Below, one piece after another: positions 49,688 to 58,219 of a DNA stretch of 64,000 nucleotides. The translations under genes and the position numbers were made by a program. The stretch covers positions 1 to 64,000 of the forward strand of contig NZ_QJRL01000026.1 in assembly GCF_003205205.1 (NCBI RefSeq), given 5' to 3'. The notes under the pieces were generated by a model. The model worked only from the letters and a program-made list of their open reading frames with translations. It did no database searches and was not told the origin of the DNA. How positions within the stretch are numbered: position 1 is the first letter of the stretch; each line of letters starts with the position of its first letter. The DNA comes from Pseudomonas sp. LB-090624 (lineage in GTDB: Bacteria > Pseudomonadota > Gammaproteobacteria > Pseudomonadales > Pseudomonadaceae).

Positions 49688-51072
49688 TCGAACGCCTCGT
49701 CACCACTGCGCTTGCGTTTGCTGCCGCTGCGCTTGCGTTTGCGCGGGCCGGCTGCGCTACCTTCGTCACGGCTGCCCAGCTCACGAATCATCTCGCGACG
49801 CTCGCTGTCGTTGGCATCCTGGTAATCGGTCCACCACTGGCCCAGGTCGTCGGTTTCTTCTCCGGCACATTCACGCAGCAGCAGGAAGTCGTAACCGGCG
49901 CGGAAGCGCGGGTTGTCCAGCAGCATGTCGGCGCGCTTGCCACTGCGGCGAGGCAGGCGCTCCTGCATGTCCCAGATCTCGCGGATCGGCAGGGTGAAGC
50001 GCTTGGGAATGGCGATGCGCGCGCATTGCTCGGCGATCAGGTCGTGGGCTGCGCCATTCATGGCCGGAATCGGCGGCACGCCCTGGTTCTGCAAGTGCAG
50101 TACACGCGCCGGCAGGGCAGGCCACAGCAGTGCAGCGAACAGGAAGGCAGGCGTCACCGGTTTGCCTTGCTTCACTCGTAGGTCGGTGTTGTTCAGTGCC
50201 TGGCTGATCAGCGTGTGGGTGTAGGTTGGGCGCTCTTCCAGGGCGTGCGCACTGGCCGGGAACAAAGGTTCGAACAGCTCCAGGTCGACGAGCATTTCGA
50301 AGGCGATGGCGCCTTGGCCGGACAGGAACAGCTTGAGGCATTCTTCGAACAGGCGCGCCGGCGGGATTTCGCGCAGCAATGGCGCCAGTTCGCGGATCGG
50401 CTTGAATGTGTGCTTCTCGATACCGAAGTCCAGCTTGGCGGCGAAACGCACCGCGCGCAGCATGCGCACCGGGTCTTCCTGGTAGCGGTGGGTAGGGTCG
50501 CCGATCAGCCGCAGCAGGCGGTTGCGCACATCGTGCACGCCGTTGGCGTAGTCGAGGATGCGCTCGCTGACCGGGTCGTAGTACAGGGCATTGATGGTGA
50601 AGTCGCGGCGTTGCGCGTCTTCTTCAAGGGTGCCGTACACGTTGTCACGCAGGATACGACCACTGGCGTTATGCGACGAACGGTGGCTGTCACCCTGGTC
50701 TTCGTCCGAGTGGTGGGCGCGGAAAGTGGCGACTTCGATGATGTCACGGCCAAAATGCACGTGGACCAGCTTGAAGCGGCGACCAATGATGCGCGCGTTA
50801 CGGAATTCGGCTCGGACCTGTTCGGGGGTGGCGCTGGTGGCGACGTCGAAGTCCTTCGGCGTAATGCCGAGCATCAGGTCGCGGACACAGCCACCGACCA
50901 GGTAAGCCTGGTAACCGGCACTTTGCAGGCGCTCGACAATGTTCACCGCATGGCGGCTGAACTGGTGGCGCTGCAGCGAGTGCTGGCTCTTGTTGATCAC
51001 CTCAGGCGTGGTGCGCCTGTGGTGCTGGCCCGGTACGGGCGGGCGGAACGACTGGAACAGCTTCTTCAGCAT
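49684..51072 (-). CDS. pcnB: Poly(A) polymerase I
   Basis: A 462-residue nucleotidyltransferase that adds 3' poly(A) tails and promotes RNA decay. The class II nucleotidyltransferase signature is YLVGGCVRDLMLGITPKDFDVATSATPEQ (about 54-82), followed by RRFKLVHVHFGRDIIEVATFR and RRDFTINALYYDP. The C-terminal tail is very basic (RKRKRSGSKRKRSG), typical of PcnB rather than CCA-adding enzyme. The start MLKKLFQSF was chosen over an ATG three codons earlier. It lies downstream of the crcZ gene on the same strand and could receive read-through from it. Confidence 0.95.
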   Translation of the reverse strand: MLKKLFQSFRPPVPGQHHRRTTPEVINKSQHSLQRHQFSRHAVNIVERLQSAGYQAYLVGGCVRDLMLGITPKDFDVATSATPEQVRAEFRNARIIGRRFKLVHVHFGRDIIEVATFRAHHSDEDQGDSHRSSHNASGRILRDNVYGTLEEDAQRRDFTINALYYDPVSERILDYANGVHDVRNRLLRLIGDPTHRYQEDPVRMLRAVRFAAKLDFGIEKHTFKPIRELAPLLREIPPARLFEECLKLFLSGQGAIAFEMLVDLELFEPLFPASAHALEERPTYTHTLISQALNNTDLRVKQGKPVTPAFLFAALLWPALPARVLHLQNQGVPPIPAMNGAAHDLIAEQCARIAIPKRFTLPIREIWDMQERLPRRSGKRADMLLDNPRFRAGYDFLLLRECAGEETDDLGQWWTDYQDANDSERREMIRELGSRDEGSAAGPRKRKRSGSKRKRSGDEAFE

Positions 51073-51198
51073 GGGATGCACTGTTTGAAGGAATGTTCGG
51101 CCAAGAATAGGAGAATGGCCGCATGATGGGCGGGGATTCTAGCATTTACTCAGGGAATGGTGTAGGCGGGTAGCAGGATGCCTGCCAGGAAGACAGAA

Positions 51199-51569
51199 AC
51201 GACAAGGGGAGCCTAAGCTCCCCAAGAAGTGTCGTTGCGTGCTCTTATTATTTTTTTGCTGGGCTTCTTGTTTTTGTTGAGTGCCCTGCCCACAAATCTC
51301 AAAGCTTGTGGACGACCCCCAAACCGGGGGTAAAGAGCAAACGGATTGCTTTGGCCGCTGATGTCACGTTGATCTGTCGATCCAACCAGTTCAGGCGCTG
51401 CTTTTTAGTGCAGTTTTTGTTGTTCTCTGCCTGGTCGTGGGGCAAGCCCCAAACACGCATCCTCTCCAAAAGAATCAGTTAGCTGCGCCTCCGCCGTCTT
51501 GTTTTTATTGTGCGTGAGCCGTTTCGTCTTGTTCTTATTTTAGATTCAGTGCTTGTTATTGTTTTTGTA
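51199..51569 (-). ncRNA. crcZ: Small RNA CrcZ (Hfq/Crc decoy)
   Basis: About 370 nt, transcribed from a sigma-54 promoter. The RNA holds six A-rich AAnAAnAA stretches: 51553-51563, 51529-51539, 51499-51509, 51417-51424, 51265-51278 and 51245-51257. Several GC hairpins lie between them. It ends in GGGGAGC-TTAG-GCTCCCC (51206-51223) and a T-rich tail. Position between cbrB and pcnB, orientation, size and motifs fit CrcZ of Pseudomonas, which sequesters Hfq/Crc and relieves catabolite repression when CbrA/CbrB are active. Ends are estimated: +1 from 12 nt after the GC of the promoter, and the 3' end from the terminator. Confidence 0.93.
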
Positions 51570-51580
51570 CTAAGCATATA

Positions 51581-51596
51581 GCAGGTGCCGTGCCAA
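51581..51596 (-). promoter_or_regulatory. Sigma-54 (-24/-12) promoter of crcZ
   Basis: The minus strand reads TTGGCACGGCACCTGC: GG at 51594-51593 and GC at 51582-51581, with exactly ten bases between. The TGGCAC box is consensus. Transcription is predicted to start at about 51569. Confidence 0.9.
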
Positions 51597-51692
51597 CTTT
51601 TGTAAATCCTTTAAAATCAAGGGCTTGAGAGGGTTTGGCGATTTCCGGTAGGTCCAAAATGGCGGGATTTCGTTACCGTACGCCTCGGGAAC

Positions 51693-51718
51693 TGTTACGG
51701 CGGAAAGGTGGGGTAACA
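51693..51718. promoter_or_regulatory. CbrB upstream activator site for crcZ
   Basis: TGTTAC (51693-51698), fourteen bases, then GTAACA (51713-51718). This is an exact match to the TGTTAC-N14-GTAACA site reported for CbrB at crcZ. It lies about 125-150 bp upstream of the predicted start. Further half-sites occur at 51671-51676 (CGTTAC) and 51739-51744 (TGTTAC), so several CbrB dimers may bind. Confidence 0.85.
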
Positions 51719-51771
51719 GATTTTTGGGGGGACTGAGGTGTTACCTGCGGTGTTCTCCGTCAAGCACTCAG

Positions 51772-51816
51772 CGCCTTCGAGATCGAGCGCCCGTGCGGCG
51801 CTCGATCTCGAAGGCG
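51772..51816. repeat. Perfect 20-bp-arm palindrome behind cbrB
   Basis: Arms 51772-51791 and 51797-51816 are perfect inverse complements around CGTGC. The core GATCGAGCGCC/GGCGCTCGATC belongs to the same family as the repeats at the left edge of the window. It lies 25 bp after the cbrB stop and upstream of the CbrB site of crcZ. It may act as the end of the cbrAB message, although no U-tract follows. Confidence 0.7.
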
Positions 51817-51840
51817 ACATAAATGCTGTGCCGAACTCAA

Positions 51841-53289
51841 TTACTCGCTGGTGGCGTTGCTCTTGCGCCGTGGAATGCCCAAGCGCTGACGGCGTTCCCA
51901 CAGGCACTTGCGGCTGACGCCGAGCTTGCGTGCCAGTTCGGTCTCGGTCATGTGGTCCTGATGCTCGAGCACGAAATGCTGGAAGTAGTCCTCCAGCGAC
52001 AGGTCTTCGGTCGGCTCGTGGCTGGCATTGTTGCCGCCAGAACTCGCTGCGACCAAGGCATTGTCGAGGAGGTCATCCTCTTCCAGGTCACTCAGCTCGA
52101 TGTCGATACCCAGCAGGTCGGCGGAAATTTCTGCGCTCTCGCTAAGAATCACCGCCCGCTCCACGGCGTTTTCCAGCTCACGGACGTTACCTGGCCAGCT
52201 GTAGTGACGAATGGCCTGCTCGGCCTCGGCCGAGAAGTGCAGGTCGTCACGGCCGATGCGTGCGCGCTGGCGGGCGAGGAAGGCACTGGCAATCTCGTTC
52301 ACGTCGCTGCCGCGCTCGCGCAGGGCCGGCAGCTTCAGGGCGATCACGTGCAGGCGGTAGTACAAGTCCTCACGGAACTGCCCAGCCTTGGCAAGGTTTT
52401 TCAGGTCGCGGTGGGTCGCTGCGATCAGGCGCACATCGACCTTTTGCGACTGCACCGAACCTACCCGTCGAATCTCGCCTTCCTGCAGGACACGCAGCAG
52501 GCGGGCCTGGGCTTCGAGCGGCAATTCGCCGATTTCATCGAGGAACAGCGTACCGCCGTCGGCAGCCTCCACCAGGCCGGCGCGACCCGCGCTGGCACCG
52601 GTAAACGCACCTTTTTCGTGGCCGAACAGTTCGGACTCGATCAGTGTTTCGGGAATGGCCGCACAGTTTACCGAGATCATCGGTGCCTTGGCCCGTCGGG
52701 ACAGGTTGTGCAGGGCGCGGGCCACCAGCTCTTTACCGGTGCCCGACTCGCCCTGGATGAGCACGTTGGAGTCGGTGGGTGCGACCTTGCGTATCTTGCT
52801 GTACATGTCCTGCATGGGTGGGCACGAGCCAATGATGCCGATTTCGCCATTGGCCGCTGTGGCGCTACCTTTTTCGGCTGGGGCAGCCTTGCCATTGCTG
52901 ACGCGTGGCTCGGCAGCCGGTGCAGCGGCCGGAGCGTTCTGGCGGTCGCGCAGGATGCGTGCCACGGCCTGCAGCATCTCGTCGTGGTCGAAGGGCTTGG
53001 CGATGTAGTCCACCGCGCCCATTTTCATCGAGTCCACCGCCGAGCGCAGGCTGGCGTAGCTGGTCATGATCAGCACCGGGGTGCCTTGGCCAAGCTTGAT
53101 CAGCTCGGTGCCAGGCGCGCCTGGCAAGCGCAGGTCACTGACGATCAGGTCGAAGGTGGCAATGCTGAAGCGTTCCTGGGCTTCCTGCACCGAGCCGGCT
53201 TCGCTGACCTGGTACTGGTTCCGCTCAAGCAGACGACGCAAGGCCGAGCGGATGATGGTTTCGTCTTCGACGATCAGAATATGCGGCAT
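51841..53289 (-). CDS. cbrB: Sigma-54-dependent response regulator CbrB
   Basis: A 482-residue NtrC-type activator. The receiver domain (1-115) has phospho-acceptor Asp52 (LIVSDLRLPG), an acidic pocket at 8-10, and Thr76 and Lys98. The AAA+ domain has Walker A GESGTGKE (180-187) and the sigma-54-contacting GAFTGA loop (227-232). A Fis-type helix-turn-helix closes the protein (TETELARKLGVSRKCLWERRQRLGI). The linker between receiver and AAA+ domains is Ala/Pro-rich. It is 4 nt behind cbrA. Its expected main target, crcZ, is next to it, with an intact binding site and promoter. Confidence 0.97.
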   Translation of the reverse strand: MPHILIVEDETIIRSALRRLLERNQYQVSEAGSVQEAQERFSIATFDLIVSDLRLPGAPGTELIKLGQGTPVLIMTSYASLRSAVDSMKMGAVDYIAKPFDHDEMLQAVARILRDRQNAPAAAPAAEPRVSNGKAAPAEKGSATAANGEIGIIGSCPPMQDMYSKIRKVAPTDSNVLIQGESGTGKELVARALHNLSRRAKAPMISVNCAAIPETLIESELFGHEKGAFTGASAGRAGLVEAADGGTLFLDEIGELPLEAQARLLRVLQEGEIRRVGSVQSQKVDVRLIAATHRDLKNLAKAGQFREDLYYRLHVIALKLPALRERGSDVNEIASAFLARQRARIGRDDLHFSAEAEQAIRHYSWPGNVRELENAVERAVILSESAEISADLLGIDIELSDLEEDDLLDNALVAASSGGNNASHEPTEDLSLEDYFQHFVLEHQDHMTETELARKLGVSRKCLWERRQRLGIPRRKSNATSE

Positions 53290-53293
53290 TGAT

Positions 53294-56269
53294 TCAATTC
53301 TCTCGACGGTCTCGAATTTCAGGGGACGTCGCTACGACATGCCGGGGCAGGGTCACGCGGATCCGGGTGCCACGTTGCCGTTCGATATCGGCCGGGCTGT
53401 CGATGGTGATTTGCCCATAATGCTCTTCCACGATGGAATAGACCAGAGCGAGCCCCAGTCCGGTTCCTTCGCCCGGGTCCTTGGTGGTGAAGAACGGTTC
53501 GAACAGGCGGTCCATGATGTTCTTCGGGATCCCGCTGCCCTCGTCCTCGACGATGAGGTCGACGGTGTGCTCGCTGGCTTCGCTGCGCACACGCACGGCA
53601 CTGCCGGGCGGCGAGGCATCGCGGGCATTGGAAAGCAGGTTGATCAGCACCTGGGCCAGGCGCTGCGGGTCCCCTTCGGCCCAGTGGTCCGGGTCGCAGA
53701 GGTTGAAGAACTGTACTTCGAAATTGCGCCGGTTCAACGCCAGCAGACCGATGGCGTCCTGTGCCACTTCGGCCAGGCACACGGGTTCTTCGCTGTTCTG
53801 GACGCTACCGCCGGCATGGGCGAAGCTCATCAGCGACTGGACGATTCGCGACACGCGCTTGGTCTGTTCGAGGATCTGGCTGGACAACTCGGTGATCTCG
53901 CCATCGCCTTCGCGTTCTTCGCGCAGGTTCTGCGCCAGGCAGGCGATGCCGGTGATGGGGTTGCCGATTTCGTGGGCCACGCCCGCAGCCAGGCGGCCAA
54001 TGCTGGCCAGGCGCTCGGAATGCACCAGTTTGTCTTCCAGCGCCTGAGTTTCGGTAAGGTCTTCCACCAGCAGTACCAAGCCACTGTTACCCGGGGCCAG
54101 CGGCTCGTCGATCGCCGCTTTGTGCAGGTTCAGCCAGCGCGGTTGGCCGTCCAGGGCCAGGCGCTGCTTGTGCAGGTGCTCGTCGGGCACATTGATGAAG
54201 CCTTGCAGCAGGCCGCGCCAGGGTTCGCCGATGGTCACCAGGCGTGAGCCGACCACGTGCTTGGCGGCAATGCCGGTGAGCTCTTCCATGGCCTTGTTCC
54301 ACATGAGGATTTCCTGGTCCTTGGCCAGTGAGCAGACACCCATGGGCAACTCTTGCAGGGTCTGCCGATGGTAACGGCGCAAGGCATCCAGTTCGGCAGC
54401 CAGGCCGGTCAGGCGCGAGTGGTAGTCTTCCAGGCGGCTTTCGATGAAGTGGATGTCCTCGGTCACGTAGTTTTCGTTACCGGACTTGTACGGCAGGAAG
54501 GTTTCGACCATGTCCTGGGCCACGCTTGGCCCCATCAGGCCCGACAGGTTGGCCTCGATTCGGTCGCGCAGGCGGCGCAGGGCATAGGGGCGGCGCTCGT
54601 CGAACGGCAGGTACAGGTCACGCAGGGCCTGCTCCACTTCTTTTTGCGCAGCCTTGGCACCCAGCGGTTTGGCCAGCTGGGTAGCGAATTCCTGCGGAGA
54701 GGCAGCGTGCAGTTCCCGGCGTTGCGGGCGGCGCACGTTGTCCACCGCGCAGGCTTCGGCGGCGCTGACCTCTTCGCTGCTGGCGTTGGTGAACAGCGAG
54801 ATGAGGGTGAACAGCAGCACGTTGGCCGCCAGCGAAGCAATGGCCGCCATGTGCCAGCTGGTATCGTCCAGCACATAGATCATGTCCAGCAGCGGGATGT
54901 AGAAACCCTGCAGGTTGCCCAGCAGCGGCAGCAGCATGGTTACCATCCAGACCAGGGTACCGGCCAGCAGCCCGGCGATGAAGCCGCGGCGGTTGGCGGT
55001 TGGCCAGTACAGCACCGACAGTACCCCTGGCAGGAACTGCAATGTCGCCACGAAGGCGACGATACCCAGATTGGCCAGGCTCTGGTGGTTGTTCTGAGTC
55101 AGGTAGAACATGAACCCGGCGGTAATGATGGCAACGATCAGCGCCCGACGGGTCCATTTCAGCCAGCGGTAGATATTGCCCTCGGCCGGTGGTTGGTACA
55201 GCGGCAGTACCAAGTGGTTGAGGGCCATCCCCGACAGGGCCAGGGTGGTGACGATGATCAACCCGCTGGCGGCGGACAGGCCGCCGATATAAGCCAGCAG
55301 CGCCAGAGCCTGGTTGTTCGCGGCAATGCCCAGGCCCAAGGTGAAGTACTCGGGGTTGGTGCTGGCGCCCAGGCGCAGGCCGGCCCACAGCACCAGCGGT
55401 ACCGCCAGGCTCATCAGCAGCAGGAACAGCGGCAGGCCCCAGCTGGCGCTGACCAGCGAGCGCGGGTTGAGGTTTTCGGTGAAGGCCATGTGGTACATGT
55501 GCGGCATGACGATGGCCGAGGCGAAGAACACCAGCAGCAGGGTGCGCCATGGGCCTTCCTGCAGCGGAGTGTGCAGGGCTGCCAGGGCGGTCTGGTTCTG
55601 CAGCAGCCAGACTTCCAGCTCGTGTGGGCCGCCGAACACGCCGTATAGCGCATACAGGCCAATGCCACCCAGTGCCAGCAGCTTGATTACCGACTCGAAG
55701 GCGATGGCGAATACCAGGCCTTCATGCTTTTCGCGCGTGGCGATGTGCCGCGAGCCGAAGAAAATGGTGAACAGGATGATCAGTGTACAGAAGGCAAATG
55801 CCACCCGGGCCTTGACTGGCTCACCGGTGAGGATGCTGATCGAGTCGGCCACCGCCTGAATCTGCAGGGCGAGCAGCGGCAGCACGCCGATCAGCATGAT
55901 GATGGTGGTCAAAGCCCCGGCCCAGGTGCTGCGAAAACGGAACGCCAGCAGGTCGGCCAGTGATGAAAGCTGGTAGGTGCGGGTGATCTTCAGGATCGGG
56001 TACAGCAGCACCGGTGCCAGCAGGAACGCGCCGGACACCCCCAGGTAACAGGCGAGGAAGCCGTAGCCGTACTGGTAGGCCAGGCCCACCGAGCCATAGA
56101 AAGCCCAGGCACTGGCATACACGCCCAGCGACAGGGTGTAGGTAAGTGGGTGGCGAATGATTGCGCGCGGGATCAGCCCACGCTCGCTGATCCAGGCCAC
56201 GCCGAACAGCACCATGAGGTACCCGGCGCTGATCAGGATCATCTGGGTCAGACTAAAGCTCATCGGCAT
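53294..56269 (-). CDS. cbrA: Sensor histidine kinase CbrA with SLC5-type transporter domain
   Basis: A 991-residue membrane protein. Residues 1 to about 500 form a sodium/solute-symporter-like domain with 12 or more helices (SFSLTQMILISAGYLMVLFG first). A linker region follows (about 540-620, resembling the STAC domain), then a PAS domain (about 635-735, RYHRQTLQELPMGVCSLAKDQEILMWNKAMEELTG), a HisKA domain with His766 in AAGVAHEIGNPITGI and an HATPase (INLLSNARDA, VEDEGSGIP, GEGTGLGLALVYSI). CbrA imports histidine in P. putida and controls carbon/nitrogen use through CbrB. Two start codons are possible (56269 or 56263); both overlap cbrX. Confidence 0.96.
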   Translation of the reverse strand: MPMSFSLTQMILISAGYLMVLFGVAWISERGLIPRAIIRHPLTYTLSLGVYASAWAFYGSVGLAYQYGYGFLACYLGVSGAFLLAPVLLYPILKITRTYQLSSLADLLAFRFRSTWAGALTTIIMLIGVLPLLALQIQAVADSISILTGEPVKARVAFAFCTLIILFTIFFGSRHIATREKHEGLVFAIAFESVIKLLALGGIGLYALYGVFGGPHELEVWLLQNQTALAALHTPLQEGPWRTLLLVFFASAIVMPHMYHMAFTENLNPRSLVSASWGLPLFLLLMSLAVPLVLWAGLRLGASTNPEYFTLGLGIAANNQALALLAYIGGLSAASGLIIVTTLALSGMALNHLVLPLYQPPAEGNIYRWLKWTRRALIVAIITAGFMFYLTQNNHQSLANLGIVAFVATLQFLPGVLSVLYWPTANRRGFIAGLLAGTLVWMVTMLLPLLGNLQGFYIPLLDMIYVLDDTSWHMAAIASLAANVLLFTLISLFTNASSEEVSAAEACAVDNVRRPQRRELHAASPQEFATQLAKPLGAKAAQKEVEQALRDLYLPFDERRPYALRRLRDRIEANLSGLMGPSVAQDMVETFLPYKSGNENYVTEDIHFIESRLEDYHSRLTGLAAELDALRRYHRQTLQELPMGVCSLAKDQEILMWNKAMEELTGIAAKHVVGSRLVTIGEPWRGLLQGFINVPDEHLHKQRLALDGQPRWLNLHKAAIDEPLAPGNSGLVLLVEDLTETQALEDKLVHSERLASIGRLAAGVAHEIGNPITGIACLAQNLREEREGDGEITELSSQILEQTKRVSRIVQSLMSFAHAGGSVQNSEEPVCLAEVAQDAIGLLALNRRNFEVQFFNLCDPDHWAEGDPQRLAQVLINLLSNARDASPPGSAVRVRSEASEHTVDLIVEDEGSGIPKNIMDRLFEPFFTTKDPGEGTGLGLALVYSIVEEHYGQITIDSPADIERQRGTRIRVTLPRHVVATSPEIRDRREN

Positions 56270-56429
56270 CTCGTTGGCTCTGCAGGATAAAGGTGACGAC
56301 GATCAGGATCAGCCAGAGCAGGTAGGGGCGGTACCAGGCTCCGGTCGGTTCGATCCACCAGTCCATGATGGCCGGGGAGAACAGGTAGATCCCCACGACC
56401 AAAAGCAGGACCAAACGATAGATGTACAT
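56253..56429 (-). CDS. cbrX: Small membrane protein CbrX
   Basis: A 58-residue protein too short for routine gene lists. It reads MYIYRLVLLLVVGIYLFSPA, then a short loop with WWIEPTGAWYRP, then LLWLILIVVTFIL, and ends in DADEL. Two membrane helices are predicted by eye. Its 3' end overlaps the cbrA start by 11-17 nt in another frame, so cbrA is likely translationally coupled to it. A small ORF in this place, called cbrX, is known in Pseudomonas. Its biochemical role is unclear; close membrane association with CbrA is an inference. Confidence 0.88.
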   Translation of the reverse strand: MYIYRLVLLLVVGIYLFSPAIMDWWIEPTGAWYRPYLLWLILIVVTFILQSQRDADEL

Positions 56430-56574
56430 GCTGGCCTCGATGGTTGGGCGCTGCGGGCTTGAACTTATTATTGGCGCAAATGGCAGGGGGGATGCTAGCG
56501 GGAATCCACAGCGTTCGCCAAGGGTTTGAATTTAATGGGCTTTTGTGTTCAGGGAGCCTTTGCCTGTGGCGGCC

Positions 56575-56598
56575 CCTTCGCGAGCATGCCCGCGAAGG
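56575..56598. repeat. REP palindrome between gluQ and cbrX
   Basis: CCTTCGCG (56575-56582) and CGCGAAGG (56591-56598) flank AGCATGCC. It is a P. putida-type REP core located upstream of cbrX and just behind the gluQ stop. Confidence 0.7.
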
Positions 56599-56611
56599 CG
56601 CCGGTAAAGGT

Positions 56612-57499
56612 TCAGCGCAAATCAGCTTCTGGCACCGTGGTCCGCTGCGCGATGGCATCCGGCCGCCATTGGGTGCGCGCTACTGCCAGCACTTCAGCCG
56701 GTGTAGCCAGCAGGAGTTCCGGGTCTGTTTCCTGCCCCAGCGCCCGCAATGCCCGCAACAGCAGCGGTGTAGCATGCTCCGCCTGCAGTGGCGGCGAGCG
56801 GTACGATTTGCCCAGCTTGTGCCCATCCGGCTGCACGATCAGCGGTATATGCAGGTAGCGTGGTTGCGAAAAGCCCAGCAGCTCCTGCAGGTATAGCTGG
56901 CGCGGGGTGTTGTCGAGCAGGTCGGCGCCGCGCACGATGTCGGTAACACCTTGCCACGCATCGTCCAGCACCACCGCTAGCTGGTATGCATAAAGCCCGT
57001 CGCGCCGCTGGATGACGAAATCGCCCACTTCACGGCCCAGGTGTTGCTGATATTCCCCCTGCACCCGATCGGTAAAACGATAGATAAGCTCCGGCACCCG
57101 CAAGCGGATCGCCGCGCCTTCACGGGCATGCCCGGCGTTACGGCACAAGCCTGGGTAGATGCCGTTGTAGCCCTCCAACTGCTTGCGCGAGCAGGTGCAG
57201 GCGTAGGCCAGGCCCATGTTGAACAGGCGGTCGACTACTGCGGCATAGGCATCGTGGCGCTGGCTCTGGAACACAACCTCGCCATCCCACGCCAGGCCGT
57301 AGCGCTCGAGCGTCTGCAGGATCGCATCCCGGGCACCGGGCATTTCACGGGGTGGGTCGGTGTCTTCCATGCGCAGCAGCCAGCGGCCATTGACGGCGCG
57401 GGCATCAAGCCAGGAGGCGAGGGCGGCCACCAGCGAGCCAAAGTGCAGGAAACCGCTGGGGGTGGGGGCGAAACGCCCGATGTAGCTGGAGTGGGTCAT
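56612..57499 (-). CDS. gluQ: Glutamyl-Q tRNA(Asp) synthetase
   Basis: A 295-residue truncated glutamyl-tRNA synthetase paralogue that glutamylates the queuosine of tRNA-Asp. The class I signature is RFAPTPSGFLHFGSLVAAL (HFG in place of HIGH). A four-cysteine-type zinc region is present (YACTCSRKQLEGYNGIYPGLCR, about 99-120). The second motif is DGHKLGKSYRSPPL. The anticodon-binding C-terminal half of GluRS is missing, as expected for this family. It lies downstream of dksA on the same strand, the dksA-gluQ pair known in gammaproteobacteria, with a terminator between. Confidence 0.95.
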   Translation of the reverse strand: MTHSSYIGRFAPTPSGFLHFGSLVAALASWLDARAVNGRWLLRMEDTDPPREMPGARDAILQTLERYGLAWDGEVVFQSQRHDAYAAVVDRLFNMGLAYACTCSRKQLEGYNGIYPGLCRNAGHAREGAAIRLRVPELIYRFTDRVQGEYQQHLGREVGDFVIQRRDGLYAYQLAVVLDDAWQGVTDIVRGADLLDNTPRQLYLQELLGFSQPRYLHIPLIVQPDGHKLGKSYRSPPLQAEHATPLLLRALRALGQETDPELLLATPAEVLAVARTQWRPDAIAQRTTVPEADLR

Positions 57500-57522
57500 G
57501 GTCTGGCTGGGCATATAAATGA

Positions 57523-57547
57523 AACGGGGCGCATGATGCGCCCCGTT
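57523..57547 (-). terminator. Terminator between dksA and gluQ
   Basis: AACGGGGCGCA and TGCGCCCCGTT form an 11-bp stem around TGA, 16 bp after the dksA stop. On the minus strand TCATTT follows. It probably lets only part of the dksA transcript proceed into gluQ. Confidence 0.75.
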
Positions 57548-57562
57548 CAGGTGGAAGAAAGA

Positions 57563-58009
57563 TCAGCCTTTGCCGACCGTTTTTTCCTTTTTCTCGGCGA
57601 TTTCCTTGCAGTCGAAGCACAGGTCGGCGGTTGGGCGGGCTTCGAGGCGGCGCAGGCCGATTTCGATACCGCACGATTCGCACCAGCCGTAATCTTCGTC
57701 CTGGATCTTCTGCAGGGTCTTGTCGATTTTCTTGATCAGCTTGCGCTCGCGGTCACGGTTGCGCAGCTCCAGAGCAAATTCTTCTTCCTGGCTGGCACGG
57801 TCGGCCGGGTCAGGGAAGTTCGCAGCTTCATCCTTCATGTGGTCTACAGTGCGATCCACACTTTGCATGAGCTCGCCTTTCCAGGCATTGAGAAGCTTGG
57901 TGAAGTGCTTCTTCATGGGCTCGCCCATGTACTCTTCGCCCTTGGTCTCTTTATAGGGCTCGACACCGTACATGGTTTGACCGGTTTTTTGCTTTTCTAC
58001 GGTGGACAT
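57563..58009 (-). CDS. dksA: RNA polymerase-binding transcription factor DksA
   Basis: A 148-residue secondary-channel factor that works with ppGpp in the stringent response. The long coiled coil (about 35-110) carries the acidic tip FPDPADRASQEEEFALELR with the conserved DPAD. The C4 zinc finger is CESCGIEIGLRRLEARPTADLCFDC (residues 114-138). The start MSTVEKQKTG was chosen over an upstream ATG in the same frame. This is the zinc-containing type, not the cysteine-poor DksA2. Confidence 0.97.
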   Translation of the reverse strand: MSTVEKQKTGQTMYGVEPYKETKGEEYMGEPMKKHFTKLLNAWKGELMQSVDRTVDHMKDEAANFPDPADRASQEEEFALELRNRDRERKLIKKIDKTLQKIQDEDYGWCESCGIEIGLRRLEARPTADLCFDCKEIAEKKEKTVGKG

Positions 58010-58219
58010 GAATAGACCGCCTCTCACTCATCTGATCCAATGCGCAGGATGCTCCATCCCCGGCGACCGCCGGCCCTGCGACTGCGAGCCGCCGAACTTA
58101 CCAGATAGATCGGGGGTGCGCTACCCCGCCCGATCCTGCTTGTTGACATCGGCGCGAGCCGTACGTTCGTTGGCGTGCAGAGGTAGAATCTCCAGTTTAG
58201 ACCCAATTGAGAGAAGGTC

